Shown here one piece after another: positions 32,407 to 40,549 of a stretch of DNA of 64,000 nt. Position numbers and translations under genes: made by a program. The notes under the pieces are model-generated. The model made no database searches, had not been told where the DNA came from, and saw nothing but the letters and a program-made list of their open reading frames with translations. Numbering within the stretch: the first letter of the stretch is position 1; every line of letters begins with the position of its first letter. Source of the DNA: Ornithinimicrobium humiphilum (lineage in GTDB: Bacteria > Actinomycetota > Actinomycetes > Actinomycetales > Dermatophilaceae); the NCBI RefSeq assembly GCF_006716885.1, contig NZ_VFPU01000003.1:124001-188000 (forward strand), given 5' to 3'.

Positions 32407-34086
32407 CTAGTCGCGGGCCTCGTCGTAGGAGTCCACGACCGCGGCCGAGAGCGGGAACTCGACCGGGAAATCGCCGAAGAGCAGCCGGCCCGCCGCGCGG
32501 GCGGCGTCCCGGATCGCCTCGGCCGCCAGCTCCGCCACCTCGGCCGGGGCGTGGACGATCACCTCGTCGTGCAGGAAGTAGACCAGCTCGGGCCGCCCGG
32601 CCGAGGTGGCGAGCGCCGGGTCCTCCGCGAGGGTGCGCCGCAGGTGCCCCATCCAGCAGAGCGCCCACTCGGCCGCGGTCCCCTGCACCACGAAGTTGCG
32701 GGTGAAGCGGCCCCAGTCGCGCGCCGCCTGGCGGGCGCGTCGCTCCGCCGCCGCGCCGGAGCCCGGCTGCTGGGCCGCGGACTGCGCCTCACGCCACCAG
32801 CCCGCGGGGGGCGGCGAGGTGCGCCCGAGCCAGGTCTGCACCTGCTCGCCGCGCTCGCCGGCCCGGGCCGCCGCCTCCACCAGCCCGATCGCCCGCGGAT
32901 AGGCGCGCTGCAGCCGGGGCATCAGGGCACCGGCCTCTCCGGTGGTGGCGCCGTACATCGCCCCGAGCATCGCGACCTTGGCGTGCTGGCGGGTCGGCAC
33001 CACGCCCTGGTCGACGAGGGCCGAGTAGAGGTCGCCCCCGGTCGAGGCCGCGGCCATCCGCCGGTCGCCCGACATCCCGGCGAGCACGCGGGGCTCCAGC
33101 TGCGCGGCGTCGGCGACCACGAGCCGCCAGCCCGGGTCGGCCCGCACGGCGGCGCGGATCTGCCTGGGCAGCTGCAGCGCGCCACCGCCACGGCTCGCCC
33201 ACCGACCGGTGACGACGGCCCCGGGCACCCAGTCGGGGCGGAACCGGCCGTCCCGCACCCAGGTGTGCAACCAGGCCCAGCCGTTGGCTGCGTGCAGCCG
33301 GCTCAGCTGCTTGTAGCGCAGCAGCGGCTCGACGACGGGGTGGTCCAGGGCCCGCAGCTCGTGCTTGCGGGTGCTGGTGACCGGCAGGCCGGCGTTGCGC
33401 AGCGCCGCGACGAGGTCCACCTGCGAGTCGGGGTTGAGCGAAGGGGCGCCGAGCGAGGCGCGGACCTCCTCGCAGGCCGCGGCGAGCGCCGATGGCCGGC
33501 CCCCGTAGCGGTCCTGCTCGCCCAGCAGCTCGGTGAGGAGCCGGTCGTGCACGTCCGCGGCGAAGGGCACACCGACGTGGTTGAGCTCGGCCGCGACCAA
33601 GCCACCGACGGACTCGGCGTGGCACAGGAACGCGAGACGGCCTCCGTCGCCCGCCTGCTCGAGGCAGCGTCGTTGGGCCAGGTGCTCCGTCACGCAGGCG
33701 TCGAGGTCGAGGTGCGACGACGTCGCCAGCTCGAAGAGCGCCGCGCCACGGTCGGGCAGCGGGCCGCCGGCGCCGGGGTCGGCCTCGTCCCACGCCGACG
33801 GCGGGGCCGAGGCGAGCTCGCTGCCGCGCACGGCGGCGGCGCGCCGCAGGAGCGCGTGCACCAGCCGCAGGTCCACCGCGGTGCGCACCCGCACGCCGGC
33901 GCGCAGCAGCTCGGGGTAGACGACCGAGCTGTCCGCCCAGACCCACCGTGTGCTCGCGGGCCGCGCGGACACCCAGGCCGCCAGCTCTGCCCGGGGGATG
34001 CGGGCACGGGTCGTGGGGACGGCCTGCCCGTCGGCGACCTCGACGGCCTCCACCACCTCGCCGGCGGGCGCGAGGACGAGGTCCAC
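32407..34086 (-). CDS. Family A DNA polymerase-like protein (annotated elsewhere as bifunctional 3'-5' exonuclease/DNA polymerase)
   Basis: Protein of 559 aa, shorter than Pol I (about 900). The C-terminal polymerase domain keeps the catalytic residues: motif A VVADAAQLEPRVLAG (first Asp), motif B RQHAKVAMLGAMYG, motif C YFLHDEVIVH. Motif A is altered from the usual DYSQIELR. The N-terminal 200 residues correspond to the exonuclease-like region, but the usual D-x-E metal motif is not apparent, so proofreading is doubtful; there is no 5' nuclease domain. GTG start immediately after the TAG of the SGNH hydrolase gene, with GAGGAG in its last codons, so they are coupled. Role in repair is inferred. 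Confidence 0.85.
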   Translation of the reverse strand: MDLVLAPAGEVVEAVEVADGQAVPTTRARIPRAELAAWVSARPASTRWVWADSSVVYPELLRAGVRVRTAVDLRLVHALLRRAAAVRGSELASAPPSAWDEADPGAGGPLPDRGAALFELATSSHLDLDACVTEHLAQRRCLEQAGDGGRLAFLCHAESVGGLVAAELNHVGVPFAADVHDRLLTELLGEQDRYGGRPSALAAACEEVRASLGAPSLNPDSQVDLVAALRNAGLPVTSTRKHELRALDHPVVEPLLRYKQLSRLHAANGWAWLHTWVRDGRFRPDWVPGAVVTGRWASRGGGALQLPRQIRAAVRADPGWRLVVADAAQLEPRVLAGMSGDRRMAAASTGGDLYSALVDQGVVPTRQHAKVAMLGAMYGATTGEAGALMPRLQRAYPRAIGLVEAAARAGERGEQVQTWLGRTSPPPAGWWREAQSAAQQPGSGAAAERRARQAARDWGRFTRNFVVQGTAAEWALCWMGHLRRTLAEDPALATSAGRPELVYFLHDEVIVHAPAEVAELAAEAIRDAARAAGRLLFGDFPVEFPLSAAVVDSYDEARD

Positions 34087-34923
34087 CTACTCCTCGCCGG
34101 GGGCGGGCAGGTCCAGCTCGACCGGGGCGATCTCCGGCCGCTTCGGGCGGCGCAGGTCCCCGGAGGACTCGCCGCGCAGCCGGCGCCGGATCCACGGCCG
34201 CAGGTGCGTGGCGACCCACTCGCGGTTGGCCTGGATCGACTCGAAGCGCCCCAGCGGCGGGGCGGGGTCGAGCGGCACCGTCCAGTCGCGCACCTCGAAC
34301 GGCATACCCAGGGTCCACAGCGCCTGCGCGGCGACGCGGGCGTGGCCCTCGGAGCTGAGGTGGATGCGGTCGGGGCCGTACATCCGCTGGTCGCGCAGCG
34401 AGCGCAGGGTGTAGATGTCGACGACGAAGGCGCCGGTGCGCTGGGCGACGCCCCAGAGCTGGGCGGTGTAGTCGACCAGACGCGGGTGCACCCGGTTGAC
34501 CAGCGGCATCCAGGCCAGGTTGGGGGCGGTGACGAGGAGGACGTCGGCGCCGGTGGCCCGGATCTGCTCCACCGTCGCCTCCAGCCGGGCGATGACCGAC
34601 TCGACCGACACCCGCGGGCGCAGCACGTCGTTGCCGCCGGCGGAGAAGCTCACCAGGTCGGGCGTCAGCGCCAGGGCCGGCTCGACCTGCTCGGCGATGA
34701 TCGCGTCGATCAGCCGGCCGCGGATCGCGAGGTTGGCGTAGCCGAAGTCGCGGCCCTCGGCGGCGTTGCGCGCGGCCAGCGCCGCGGCGACCCGGTCGGC
34801 CCAGCCGACGTACTCGTCGGGGCGGGTGGGGTGCGCGTCGACCAGGCCCTCGGTGAACGAGTCGCCGATGGCGACGAAGCGCTCCCAGGTGCGCGGGTGC
34901 GCGGGCTCGGGACGGACCTGCAT
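34087..34923 (-). CDS. SGNH/GDSL-family hydrolase
   Basis: Hydrolase of 278 aa with the SGNH catalytic blocks: block I AIGDSFTEGL (nucleophile Ser), Gly in NLAIRGR, block III GGNDVL (Asn), and block V DRIHLSSEGH (Asp-x2-His). No signal peptide, so it is probably cytoplasmic and acts on an ester or carbohydrate-linked acyl group. The ATG at 34923 has TACCGT seven bases upstream; the long upstream extension overlaps the AlkZ-like gene and is rejected. It is followed with no gap by the DNA polymerase-like gene. Confidence 0.87.
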   Translation of the reverse strand: MQVRPEPAHPRTWERFVAIGDSFTEGLVDAHPTRPDEYVGWADRVAAALAARNAAEGRDFGYANLAIRGRLIDAIIAEQVEPALALTPDLVSFSAGGNDVLRPRVSVESVIARLEATVEQIRATGADVLLVTAPNLAWMPLVNRVHPRLVDYTAQLWGVAQRTGAFVVDIYTLRSLRDQRMYGPDRIHLSSEGHARVAAQALWTLGMPFEVRDWTVPLDPAPPLGRFESIQANREWVATHLRPWIRRRLRGESSGDLRRPKRPEIAPVELDLPAPGEE

Positions 34924-34949
34924 ACCCGTCACGGTAACCCTCTCCCCCG

Positions 34950-36107
34950 TCAGCCCCGCACGATCTCCAGACCGGTCCAGGTGAGGGGGTAGGCCGTCGC
35001 CACCCGGTCCAGCTGCTCCTCCACCTCGGCGCGGGTGGGTCGGCGGGTGCCGGCGAACCAGGTGACGACGCACCGGCGCCGTGGCCCGGAGCCCTCGGCG
35101 CGCCAGTGCCCGGTGATGCGGCCGTCGACGAGGAGCGGCGCGAGGAGGAGGCCGTTGGCGCGGCCCGCCAGGACGCCGTGATGCTCGAGGTCGACGAAGC
35201 GCACCCGGGCCGCCGGCTCGTAGGCGCACATCAGCGCGTCGAACTCCGGCAGCAGCCGCACCCCCGGCACCACCTCCGCCGGGGAGCTCCCCTCGCCGGT
35301 GGGCAGGCCCGGCAGGTCGTGGACCTGCTGCCCGTCCGGGGCCGTCGTGGTGACCAGGTCGGGAACGGCCGCGAGAGCGGCGTCGACCGCCCGCAGCCCG
35401 ACGCCGGACCACCAGGCGAGGTCCCGACGGCTCGCCGGGCCGGAGCAGGTGAGGTGCCGCCGCACGAGGGCGACGAGCGAGCCCTGCGGGTCGGCGAGGG
35501 CCACGTCGCGGAGATGGCCGTCGCCGAGCACGGCCCGGGCGGCGCGGTAGCCGGGCCTCCCCTGACCTTCCCACCCGCCGCTCAGCGGCCGGCGGACCAG
35601 GCCGCCGTGGCCGTAGCCCAGGGAGGGTGAGGCGGTGGTGCCGAGCCGGGGACGGGCGCCCGGGTCGTGCTCGGCCAGCCAGCTGCCGAGGTGCTCCAGG
35701 AGCTCGTCGGCCGTGCGCCAGGCGTCACGGGCGAAGGCCTCGGTGGCCTCCCAGACCCGCTCGACCGGCGCGGCGTCGAGCTGCAGCTCGCGCTCGAACC
35801 TCGTGCGCTGGCCGAGCCGGGTCGCGACGTCGAGGAGGACGTGGTCGCCGGAGGTGCTGGTGTGCACGGTCCCCCGCAGCGAGCTGCCGCGGACGACGGC
35901 GCCCTCCTCGTAGGCCGCGGTGACGAGGTCGAGGGTGACTCCCCTCGCCCGGGCGGCCAGCCCGAGGAAGGGCGAGCGCGCGGTCTGCGCCTGGACCGGC
36001 CCCGTCCGCCCCAGCAGCCCGGCCACGCCGGCGACGTCGGTCACCGGCGGCCGCCCCTCGGCGAACTGCCGGGCGAGGGTGGCGGCGGCGAGCTGCTCCC
36101 AGGTCAC
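34950..36107 (-). CDS. Winged-helix protein of the HTH_42 / AlkZ-like DNA glycosylase family
   Basis: Protein of 385 aa of the family that contains AlkZ, a glycosylase that unhooks DNA interstrand crosslinks. The catalytic Q-x-Q motif of that family is present: Q39-A-Q41 in GPVQAQTARSPFLGL. The middle of the protein has tandem winged-helix features (LRGTVHTSTSGDHVLL, RRHLTCSGPASRRDLAWWSG) and a C-terminal beta region ending with RVVTAYPLTW-like segment. Many family members act in antibiotic self-resistance; no biosynthetic cluster is nearby. GTG start, CAGACT seven bases upstream. Activity is inferred from the motif. Confidence 0.78.
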   Translation of the reverse strand: MTWEQLAAATLARQFAEGRPPVTDVAGVAGLLGRTGPVQAQTARSPFLGLAARARGVTLDLVTAAYEEGAVVRGSSLRGTVHTSTSGDHVLLDVATRLGQRTRFERELQLDAAPVERVWEATEAFARDAWRTADELLEHLGSWLAEHDPGARPRLGTTASPSLGYGHGGLVRRPLSGGWEGQGRPGYRAARAVLGDGHLRDVALADPQGSLVALVRRHLTCSGPASRRDLAWWSGVGLRAVDAALAAVPDLVTTTAPDGQQVHDLPGLPTGEGSSPAEVVPGVRLLPEFDALMCAYEPAARVRFVDLEHHGVLAGRANGLLLAPLLVDGRITGHWRAEGSGPRRRCVVTWFAGTRRPTRAEVEEQLDRVATAYPLTWTGLEIVRG

Positions 36108-36140
36108 CCCGGCGAGTCTGTCACCGCCCGCCCCCTCCGG

Positions 36141-36635
36141 TCACCCCTCGGCGAGCAGCCGGTCGAGCTTGGCGTAGCCGTCGTGGACCCCGACCTCCAT
36201 GCCGGAGGCCAGCATCCCGTCGCGCCCCTCGAAGGAGTCGCACAGCGAGAAGGCGTGCAGCCGGGTCCAGCCGTCGCCGAGGTCCTCGAAGGTCATCGTC
36301 TCCAGGGCGATCGCCTCGGGCATGCCCTCGTAGCAGAAGGTCTGGACCAGCCGGTGCTCGCTGATCTCGGGGAAGGTGCCGCGGAAGCCGTACTCCGTGC
36401 CGTCGTGGCCGCTGACGTAGCGGTAGGAGCCGAGGGTGCGGGCGTCCCAGTGGTCGATCCGGGTGGTCATGCCGTCCGGGCCGATCCACCGCGCGAAGAG
36501 CTCGGGGTCGGTGTGGGCCCGGAGCAGCTGTTCGGGGGTGGCCCGGAAGTCGCGGGTGATGTGGACCGCGGGCACGGTCGCGTCGGGCTCGATGACGGCC
36601 CGCTCGTAGCGGGTCTGCTGGTCGGTCGTGGTCAT
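36141..36635 (-). CDS. SRPBCC (AHSA1-like) domain protein
   Basis: Protein of 164 aa with the START-like helix-grip fold, AHSA1/CalC type: ITRDFRATPEQLLRAHTDPELFARWIGP, YRYVSGHDGTEYGFRGTFPEI and a C-terminal helix GYAKLDRLL. It binds a hydrophobic ligand in related proteins. Start ATG overlaps the stop of the ArsR gene by four bases, and the pair recurs at 53833-54749, a standard ArsR/SRPBCC unit. It is therefore controlled by the ArsR repressor. Ligand unknown. Confidence 0.85.
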   Translation of the reverse strand: MTTTDQQTRYERAVIEPDATVPAVHITRDFRATPEQLLRAHTDPELFARWIGPDGMTTRIDHWDARTLGSYRYVSGHDGTEYGFRGTFPEISEHRLVQTFCYEGMPEAIALETMTFEDLGDGWTRLHAFSLCDSFEGRDGMLASGMEVGVHDGYAKLDRLLAEG

Positions 36636-36994
36636 GATGCTGCGTCCTTCGTCTCGCGGGGCGTCTCGTCGCGCCCCTCCTGCAGGTCCGCCAGGACGGC
36701 GTCGAGGCGCGTGTAGCGCTCCTCCGCCCGGCGCTGGTAGCGCTCGATCCACATCGTCATCAGGTCGAAGACCTCCGCCTCGAGGTGGACCGGGCGCCGC
36801 TGGGCGTCCCGGCCGCGGGTCACGAGCCCGGCCTCCTCGAGCACCCGGAGGTGCTTGGAGACGGCCTGCAGGCTCATGGCGTACGGCTCGGCGAGCTCAC
36901 CGACCGTGGCGTCGCGGTCGCTCAGGCGCGCCACGATGTCCCGCCGGGTGGGGTCGGCCAGGGCGCCGAACACCCTGGAGAGCTGGTCCGTCAT
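36632..36994 (-). CDS. ArsR/SmtB-type winged-helix regulator
   Basis: Repressor of 120 aa. The core LADPTRRDIVARLSDRDATVGELAEPYAMSLQAVSKHLRVLEEAGLV is the classical ArsR HTH; the C-terminal extension WIERYQRRAEERYTRLD is typical of the subgroup paired with AHSA1-like proteins. No metal-binding Cys motif is present, so it probably does not sense metals. AAAGGGTGA ribosome site precedes ATG. Two TCAAC/GTTGA dyads lie upstream, one in its leader and one at the promoter of the divergent DinB gene, so it likely controls both units. Confidence 0.87.
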   Translation of the reverse strand: MTDQLSRVFGALADPTRRDIVARLSDRDATVGELAEPYAMSLQAVSKHLRVLEEAGLVTRGRDAQRRPVHLEAEVFDLMTMWIERYQRRAEERYTRLDAVLADLQEGRDETPRETKDAAS

Positions 36995-37011
36995 GCACGG
37001 TCACCCTTTCT

Positions 37012-37071
37012 CAACTCATCGGTTGAACAACCGTAGGACCGCGGCCGGACGTTGTCAACCCTTTGGTTGAA
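37012..37071. promoter_or_regulatory. Two ArsR-type operators in the divergent region
   Basis: Site 1 (37012-37027): TCAAC, six bases, GTTGA. Site 2 (37056-37071): TCAACC, CTTT, GGTTGA, a perfect dyad. Both continue as GAACA, and their centres are 44 bp apart, about four helical turns. Site 2 overlaps the -35 region of the DinB gene (TTTGGT, 17 bases before CACGAT). ArsR regulators of AHSA1 operons are known to bind TCAACC-AAT-GGTTGA-like sites. Confidence 0.75.
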
Positions 37072-37097
37072 CAGAACGCCCGTGCCACGATCGGGAC

Positions 37098-37628
37098 ATG
37101 GACGCGCAGCCCGCCCCGATCGAGCCGGACACCAAGGACTGGACGGTGGTGATCACCCGGGGCTGCCCGGAGTGCGGCTTCGACCCGGGCTACGACGTGG
37201 GGTCGACGGGCCGGCGCCTGCGGGCGGCGGAGCCGGCCTGGCGGGAGCGCCTCACCCGCGCCGACGCGCGCACCAGGCCGGCCGCCACGACCTGGTCGCC
37301 GCTGGAGTACGCCGCGCACTGCCGCGACGTGCTGCGCGTCATGCGCGGCCGGCTGGAGCAGATGCTCGCCGAGGACGGGGCCGTCTTCGAGGAGTGGGAC
37401 CAGGACGCCGCGGCGGTGGCCGACCGCTACGACCTGCAGGACCCGGCGCAGGTGGCCGAGGAGTACGCCTCGGAGGTGGGCGCCACGGCCGCTGCCTTCG
37501 ACGCGGTGGGCGCAGACGCCTGGGAGCGTCGCGGCTCCCGGGCCGGCACGGCGTTCACGGTGGCCACCCTGGCCGTCTACACGCTCCACGACATCGAGCA
37601 CCACCTGCACGACGTCGAGGCCCGATGA
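37098..37628 (+). CDS. DinB-superfamily protein
   Basis: Soluble protein of 176 aa with a DinB four-helix bundle. ATTWSPLEYAAHCRDVLRVMRGRLEQML contains the first helix His, and TLAVYTLHDIEHHLHDVE gives the H-x3-H pair near the C-terminus that completes a metal site. The N-terminus has a CPECGF segment (residues 25-30). Leaderless: CACGAT at 37086-37091, six bases before ATG. It diverges from the ArsR/SRPBCC pair and has the ArsR operator 2 on its -35, so the two units are probably co-regulated. Confidence 0.8.
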   Translation: MDAQPAPIEPDTKDWTVVITRGCPECGFDPGYDVGSTGRRLRAAEPAWRERLTRADARTRPAATTWSPLEYAAHCRDVLRVMRGRLEQMLAEDGAVFEEWDQDAAAVADRYDLQDPAQVAEEYASEVGATAAAFDAVGADAWERRGSRAGTAFTVATLAVYTLHDIEHHLHDVEAR

Positions 37629-37640
37629 CGCAGGACGGGC

Positions 37641-37664
37641 CGGGAGGCGGTGCACCGCCTCCCG
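37641..37664. terminator. 24-bp perfect palindrome terminator
   Basis: CGGGAGGCGGTG and its complement meet with no spacer, between the convergent DinB gene (ends 37628) and the broken gene (ends 37687). It can serve both directions. Confidence 0.7.
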
Positions 37665-37686
37665 ACCCGCCAGGGGTGCCCTCAGG

Positions 37687-39158
37687 TCACTCGTCGCAGT
37701 GGCCCGGGCCGATCAGACCGTTGTTGTAGGAGTCGAGGACGCCCGCCAGAGCGGTGGCCTCGGCACCCAGGGTCTTCTTCGCGGCGGAGACCTGCGCCGG
37801 CGTGTAGGTCTCCAGGAAGGTCTTCGCCGCAGCCATCTCGGCGGAGACCGCCGTGGTGTCGGCGCCGTTGAGCTCGTTCAGCGCGGCCGCGGCGTACTGG
37901 TGGGCCAGCGAGTAAGTAGCTGTTGCCCGCGGGCGGCGTGTTGAACACCTCGTGCCAGCTCTTCCCGCTCAGGAAGAACGTCGTGTCAGCACCGTTGGGC
38001 AGCATCGCCCAGGTCTCGTCGTAGGGCGCCGGGCCCTTCTCGGAGTGGGTCTTCCAGTAGCCCTGGGTCAGGGTGCAGCCCGTCTGGCACTCCACGGTGA
38101 CGGCGACGTCGTGGTCGTCCTCGCCCGTCGCACCCGTGTCGTTGGTCTCGAAGCTCGCGACGTTGTGGACGGTCCACTCGCCGCACTCCTCGGCCGTGAT
38201 CTGGTGGGTGTAGGAGATGGTCTTCGGCAGGTCCTCGACGCACACCGTGCCGAGGTCACCCTCGAGGGAGTCCGTGACGTCGATGCACTCGTCGACGACG
38301 CTGGTGGGATCCTCGCTGAAGGTGACGTCCGCCGTGGCGGTCCCACCGGGGACGGCCTCGGTGGCGGTCACGACCGCCGTTTTGACGCGGTCGGTCGCGT
38401 CGGGGAGTGCCGTCGGGCCGTAGGTGCACACGAGCGTCGCCCCGGGGGCGATGCTGCGCGGGAAGTCCCCTCCGCAGTCGACGTCGGCGGCGATGCCGCC
38501 GGTCATCGAGTCGGTCACCCCGGTGACCGTCGCGGCCATGGTGTCGTGCGGGTTGGTGACGGCGATCTCGCCCTGGACCGCCCAGTCCGAATCCGTGGGC
38601 GTGGCGTCCAGGGTGACGTCGTAGGCGACGTCGTGCATCTCGCCCGCCGCGAGCTCGAGCTCGGTCTCGTCACCCACCTTGTCGATGGTCCAGGTGTGGC
38701 TACGGGTCCAGCTCGTGTCCGCCGTCTTCGAGACCTGCAGCTCGATGTCGTAGCAGAAGTCGACGTGGCTCAGACCGTAGGGCTTGTAGTTGTTCGGGTT
38801 GGTCGGCGTCACCAGACCGGTGTCCCCGAAGGACTCCGCCGGCGGGTCGTAGCGGTAGACGTTGGCGTTCGGGCCGCCCTTGACGATCACGGCGTCGATG
38901 CCGACGGTCGACGTCCAGTCGACCCACGTGCCGTCCGAGGTAAACGTCACGCTGCCCATCTGGCCGACGGGGTAGGTGCCGGGCGGCGGGCGGGTCGATC
39001 CGCTCTCCGAAGTCCTACCCCATGTCCTGGCACGTGGGGTTGCCCTCGACCTCCTCCGGCTCGACCGGCGCCCCCGCAGCCGTCGAGCCACCGGCGAGGG
39101 CCATCCCCGCCGCCACCAACGCGCCCGTACACCCGTACAGCGCTGTCCTGATCTTCAT
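37687..39158 (-). pseudogene. Broken gene for a large exported Cys-rich surface protein
   Basis: Would encode about 490 residues. The true start is the ATG at 39158 after AAGGAGAAG, with a Sec signal peptide (hydrophobic GALVAAGMALAGG). Three lesions interrupt it: codon 48 is TAG (complement 39015-39017); an extra base in the C/G run near 38981-38994 shifts the frame before GTYPVG; and another extra base near 37912-37918 (TACTTACTC) shifts the C-terminus, which otherwise would read YAAAALNELN...YNNGLIGPGHCDE to the TGA at 37687. The body has repeated beta-sandwich segments with paired Cys and a CTLTQGYWKTH motif, common in actinobacterial secreted proteins. Decay or sequencing error are both possible. 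Confidence 0.8.
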
Positions 39159-39423
39159 CCCTGCTTCTCCTTCGAGGGGTCTGTCCGCACCGTTGCGGAG
39201 CCGGATGTCGAGGAGCCCTCCGACCGGGAAGTCGTCACGGGCTGCCGGTCACCGCTCCTCAACCGTCCGAGCGTGGCCGCCGCACGTCACGACGCGTTCT
39301 CGAGCGGCTCACGTTCCCCTCACGATGTGACGCCGATCATAGTTCCTGCCTCGTGGGCCGACCCCGGCCCTACGCTGGTCGTGCTCGGGACCAGCCTCGG
39401 GGGCCGCCCGAGAGGACCGCGCC
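39159..39423. other. Spacer upstream of the orphan response regulator
   Basis: Divergent promoter region between the broken surface-protein gene and the response regulator. TACGCT at about 39371-39376 is a possible -10 for the regulator. At 39327-39340 GTGA-N6-TCAT resembles half of a CRP site, not strong. No gene seen. Confidence 0.35.
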
Positions 39424-40119
39424 GTGACCGCGCTCCTGTCCGCCCTTCATCCGGACGACCGCACCGAACGGGCCGTCCGGTCCGCGCTGCAGCGCGCCGG
39501 AGTCGTGGTGCGACCGTTGTCGCCCGACGCCCCCGACCTGCCGCCCCCCGGCACCCGGCTCGTCGTCGTGGTCGCCGGGACCGGTGTCGCCGAGCGTCAC
39601 GAGCTGTGCGCCCGGGTCCATGCCGGCGCGGACGTGCCCGTGGTGCTCCTGGCCGCCAGCCCGCACGAGCGCGACGAGCTGCTGGCCTTCGCCGCGGGCT
39701 GCGACGACTACATCCGCACCCCGTGCAGCGACCTCGTGGTGGCGGTGCGGCTGCAGGCGCGGCTGCGCCGGGCCCCGGCGCCCGCGGAGGAGGGCGCGCG
39801 CCTGGGGTCCGTCTTCCTGGACCGGGCGGCCCGCCGGGTCGCCGTGGGGGACCGGGAGGTGCCGCTCACACGGACCGAGTTCGAGCTGCTGCAGGTGCTC
39901 CTGGAGAACCCGCGCCACGTCCTGACCAGGCAGCACCTCCTCGAGCGGGTCTGGCAGGGCTGCGCCCGCGACGACCACGTCCTCGAGGTCCATCTCAGCC
40001 GGCTGCGCGCCAAGGTGCTGCGTGCCGGCGGGCCCTTCCTGGGCCAGCCCGTCCCGGGCGTCGGCTACCGCGCGGTCCGGGCGGACCCGGAGACGACGAC
40101 GCCCCGCCCGTCGGACTGA
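39424..40119 (+). CDS. OmpR-type winged-helix regulator with degenerate receiver
   Basis: Protein of 231 aa. The C-terminal half (about 130-222) is a standard OmpR/PhoB DNA-binding domain: VPLTRTEFELLQVLLENPRHVLTRQHLLERVW and EVHLSRLRAKV. The N-terminal half has the receiver outline (ADVPVVLLAAS, AGCDDYIRTP), but the phosphoacceptor position is in VVVVAGTG with no Asp, and the usual KP is RTP. It therefore probably works without phosphorylation. No kinase is adjacent. GTG start with GAGAGGA upstream. Targets unknown. Confidence 0.85.
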   Translation: MTALLSALHPDDRTERAVRSALQRAGVVVRPLSPDAPDLPPPGTRLVVVVAGTGVAERHELCARVHAGADVPVVLLAASPHERDELLAFAAGCDDYIRTPCSDLVVAVRLQARLRRAPAPAEEGARLGSVFLDRAARRVAVGDREVPLTRTEFELLQVLLENPRHVLTRQHLLERVWQGCARDDHVLEVHLSRLRAKVLRAGGPFLGQPVPGVGYRAVRADPETTTPRPSD

Positions 40120-40131
40120 CGGGCGGGGCGT
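40099..40131. terminator. Strong hairpin overlapping the regulator stop
   Basis: A perfect 14-bp stem (ACGCCCCGCCCGTC and complement) with a five-base loop that includes the TGA. It also lies 18 bases beyond the HU stop on the other strand, so it can terminate both. Confidence 0.78.
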
Positions 40132-40149
40132 GCGTGACGGTCTGCGGCG

Positions 40150-40425
40150 TCAGCCGGAGACGCGCTCCTTCAGCTTGGAGCCGGCCTTGAACGCCGGGGC
40201 CTTGCTCGCGGCGATCTGGATCTCGGCGCCGGTCTGCGGGTTGCGCCCGGTGCGGGCGGCGCGCTCGCGCACCTCGAAGGTGCCGAAGCCCGGGAAGGAG
40301 ACCTTCTCGCCCTTGGCGAGCTCGGCGCCGATGGCGTCGAGAACGGCGCTGACGACCTTGTCCGCAGCAGCCTGGGTCATGCCTGCCTCGCGGGCCACGG
40401 CCTCGACGATAACCTTCTTGCTCAT
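40150..40425 (-). CDS. HU family DNA-binding protein
   Basis: Histone-like protein of 91 aa that bends and compacts DNA. The sequence spans the whole HU fold: KKVIVEAVAREAGMTQAAADKVVSAVLDAI, GEKVSFPGFGTFEVRERAAR, GRNPQTGAEIQIAASKAPAFKAGSKLKE, with the DNA-intercalating NPQTG turn. It lacks the long Lys/Ala-rich tail of mycobacterial HupB. ATG with AAAGGG about nine bases upstream; longer in-frame starts run into the cobC promoter. The promoter probably uses TTGGCA with a -10 at CATACC or TACCGT near 40460-40470. Confidence 0.95.
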   Translation of the reverse strand: MSKKVIVEAVAREAGMTQAAADKVVSAVLDAIGAELAKGEKVSFPGFGTFEVRERAARTGRNPQTGAEIQIAASKAPAFKAGSKLKERVSG

Positions 40426-40549
40426 GTGTACAGCCCTTTCATCGGCCTGATTGGTCGGCTCACGGTATGCAGATATGGGCGGGTTATGCCAACCGACTCG
40501 CCCACCTTTTCGCGTCAGATCAACGATTTCGAGGTCTAGGAGGCCGTTC

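Noticed and set aside
37687..39158. Programmed frameshifting as an explanation for the broken surface-protein gene
   Set aside because: Three separate changes, one of them a nonsense codon, without slippery heptamers or downstream structures, fit decay or sequencing error better.
39327..39340. GTGA-N6-TCAT as a CRP site before the orphan regulator
   Set aside because: One half-site deviates and only a single copy is present. Such matches are expected by chance, so it is mentioned only as weak.
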